DNA of 64,000 bases, taken from Geomonas oryzae (GTDB taxonomy: Bacteria > Desulfobacterota > Desulfuromonadia > Geobacterales > Geobacteraceae). The stretch is from contig NZ_RAHW01000004.1 in assembly GCF_004117875.1 (NCBI RefSeq), forward strand, positions 1-64,000. Reading direction: 5' to 3'. The notes beneath the pieces were generated by a model that made no database searches, was not told where the DNA came from, and saw only the letters and a list, made by a program, of their open reading frames with translations. A program made the translations under genes and the position numbers. This document shows positions 62,427 through 64,000 of this stretch, in pieces (positions within the stretch are counted from its first letter, which is position 1; the number at the start of each line of letters is the position of its first letter).

Positions 62427-64000
62427 ATGAAAGACCTGACCCTGCGCAGCCGCCTGATCGGGTCGTTCCTGATCATGGCCGTCCTGGTCGCCTTCACCGG
62501 CGGTTTCGGTGCCCTCAACATCAAGCGGGTCGGCGGCCAGATCCAGAACATCCTCGAGCAGCTCTCCAAGCAGCAGAAACTGGTGCTCCTCATGGGGGTG
62601 ACCCAGAAGTACTGCCACGTGAGCCTCATGCAGGCGGCCCTGGTTCATAACGACCCGGAGAAGCTGCAGGAATACATCGACGACTACCAGATGAAGCGGG
62701 ACACCCTGCTGAGCCAGGCCCAGATCATCCTTGAGGGGAACAAGAAGCTCGGCGTGCTCCCGGCCGAGAAGGGGAGCGTGGTCGAGAAGCGCACCCGTCA
62801 GTTCCTGGCGAGCTGGGGCGAGTTCGAGAAGGTAGCCGACGAGCTGATTGCGCGTAAAGAAGCCCTACTGAAGGGGGTTCCACCGGGGGTGATCAGCCAG
62901 GCGGCCAAGGATGCCCTCGCCGATGCGCGCTTAAACAAGCTCGCCAACGAGGAGATCGCCATCGCCAACGACAAGGCGAAGGAGGATCTGGACGACATCC
63001 TGGTCGAGGTCGGCAACAAGATGACCGCGGCGAACAAGCAGGTCACCGAGATTCAGCGTTCGGCAGGGGTCACCTTCGCGGCGGTCATCGTGGTCGCCGT
63101 GGCGCTGGCCATCGCGCTCGGGCTTCTCATCACCCGCAACATCGTCACGCGCGTGAGGACGATGGCCTCCGCCGTGAACCGCGGCGCCGAGGGTGATCTC
63201 ACCGCCGTGATCGAACTTGGGAACCAGGACGAGATCGGCAAGCTCGGCAGCGATTTCAACGAGATGGTCGGCAGGCTCTCCGGGATGATCGGCAAGGTCT
63301 CCCGCTCCTCGAGCGAACTCGCGGTCATCTCCGATACCATGGCCAAGGCCTCCCACACCGTGGTGCAGTCGGCGAAGACGCAGGCGGAGAGCGTCTCCAA
63401 GACCTCGGCCGCCATCGTGCAGATCAACACCTCGGTGAAAGGGGTGGGGCAGGGGGTCGACTCCCTCTCCATTTCCGCCTCGGAAAGCTCCTCCTCCATC
63501 CTCGAGATGGCCTCGAGCGTCGAGGAGGTCGTGCAGAACATGGAGAACCTCGCACTCTCGGTGAACGAGGTGAGCTCCTCCATCGTCGAGATGGGCGCTT
63601 CCATAAAGCAGGTGGGTAACGGCGTTGTGAGCCTCATGGAGGTATCCACGGCGACGGCATCCTCGGTCATGGAGATGGACAGCTCCATCAAGCAGGTCGA
63701 GCGAAACGCCAACGAGACCGCGGCCATTTCGAAGGCGGTCCGCGTCGACGCGGAGACCGGCCGCGAGGCGGTCGAGGCGGTGATCACCGGCATGCAGGAA
63801 ATCAAGCACGCCTCGCAGATCACGAGCGAGGTCATCGCGACCCTTTCCGAGCGTGCCACCGACATCGGCGACATCCTCTCCGTAATCGACGAGGTCGCCG
63901 AGCAGACGAACCTTCTGGCCCTGAATGCCGCCATCATCGCGGCCCAGGCCGGTGAACACGGCAAGGGGTTTGCTGTCGTAGCCGACGAGATCAAGGAGCT
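62427..64000 (+). CDS. Methyl-accepting chemotaxis protein (3' end outside window)
   Basis: Translated from the ATG at 62427 the frame stays open to the last base. It shows a membrane segment (about 12-30) and a helical periplasmic domain of about 170 residues of four-helix-bundle type (beginning K-Q-Q-K-L-V-L-L-M). A second membrane segment follows (about 212-235), then a HAMP region and the signalling tip ([24 protein letters not shown]). It lies five bases after the monohaem cytochrome gene, which hints at redox or haem-protein sensing. The periplasmic helix contains a C-H pair (Y-C-H-V) worth noting. Confidence 0.9.
   Translation, partial: MKDLTLRSRLIGSFLIMAVLVAFTGGFGALNIKRVGGQIQNILEQLSKQQKLVLLMGVTQKYCHVSLMQAALVHNDPEKLQEYIDDYQMKRDTLLSQAQIILEGNKKLGVLPAEKGSVVEKRTRQFLASWGEFEKVADELIARKEALLKGVPPGVISQAAKDALADARLNKLANEEIAIANDKAKEDLDDILVEVGNKMTAANKQVTEIQRSAGVTFAAVIVVAVALAIALGLLITRNIVTRVRTMASAVNRGAEGDLTAVIELGNQDEIGKLGSDFNEMVGRLSGMIGKVSRSSSELAVISDTMAKASHTVVQSAKTQAESVSKTSAAIVQINTSVKGVGQGVDSLSISASESSSSILEMASSVEEVVQNMENLALSVNEVSSSIVEMGASIKQVGNGVVSLMEVSTATASSVMEMDSSIKQVERNANETAAISKAVRVDAETGREAVEAVITGMQEIKHASQITSEVIATLSERATDIGDILSVIDEVAEQTNLLALNAAIIAAQAGEHGKGFAVVADEIKE

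Overview
The window reads as a chromosomal segment of a Geobacteraceae-type bacterium (Desulfuromonadales; Geobacter, Citrifermentans or Geomonas). This is inferred from the high GC, the density of multihaem c-type cytochromes with CXXCH and the Geobacter-style CX4CH motif, OmcA/MtrC-family decahaem lipoproteins, a GEMM-I riboswitch, a hopanoid cluster and several families of GC-rich intergenic palindromes. It opens with the end of an rRNA operon (23S 3' tail, 5S, terminator) and closes inside a chemoreceptor gene.

Layout. 0.4-13 kb holds mostly housekeeping genes: a chemoreceptor, a DUF3943 outer-membrane protein, an M48 lipoprotein protease, PepD, two divergent radical-SAM proteins, then proC-acyP-dsb-like and an MFS carrier. 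13.9-31.5 kb is the electron-transfer heart. Two paralogous porin-cytochrome modules face each other: module A on + (barrel, pentahaem, six-site cytochrome, Fn3 lipoprotein, decahaem) and module B on - (decahaem, barrel, pentahaem, six-site cytochrome). Between them lie two small envelope proteins, glycerol kinase and glycerol-3-phosphate dehydrogenase. Each module looks able to build a trans-outer-membrane electron conduit.

31.8-42 kb is mixed. It has a long coiled-coil protein with related domains at both ends, preceded by a GEMM-I riboswitch whose expression platform looks like a terminator. It also has cell-wall peptidase-like proteins, an FMN reductase, a 21-bp tandem repeat array and an iron-permease-like protein. 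42.1-46.5 kb is a visibly AT-richer accessory island. Its three unrecognised ORFs, and probably an alpha/beta hydrolase, are separated by attC-like hairpins, so it looks like an integron cassette array without an integrase in view. A REP/RAYT-type remnant interrupts it, and an XRE antitoxin with a toxin fragment ends it.

46.5-57.7 kb is a divergent isoprenoid/hopanoid region: shc-hpnA-dxs-hpnH on -, and hpnN, a methyltransferase and hpnI on +. 57.6-64 kb returns to redox genes: DUF2905, queH and a ten-site cytochrome lipoprotein on -, then on + a haem-tagged beta-barrel, a monohaem cytochrome and a chemoreceptor that runs off the end.

All family calls come from reading motifs and gene order. 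No searches were run. Start codons were chosen from visible Shine-Dalgarno sequences and homologous N-termini.
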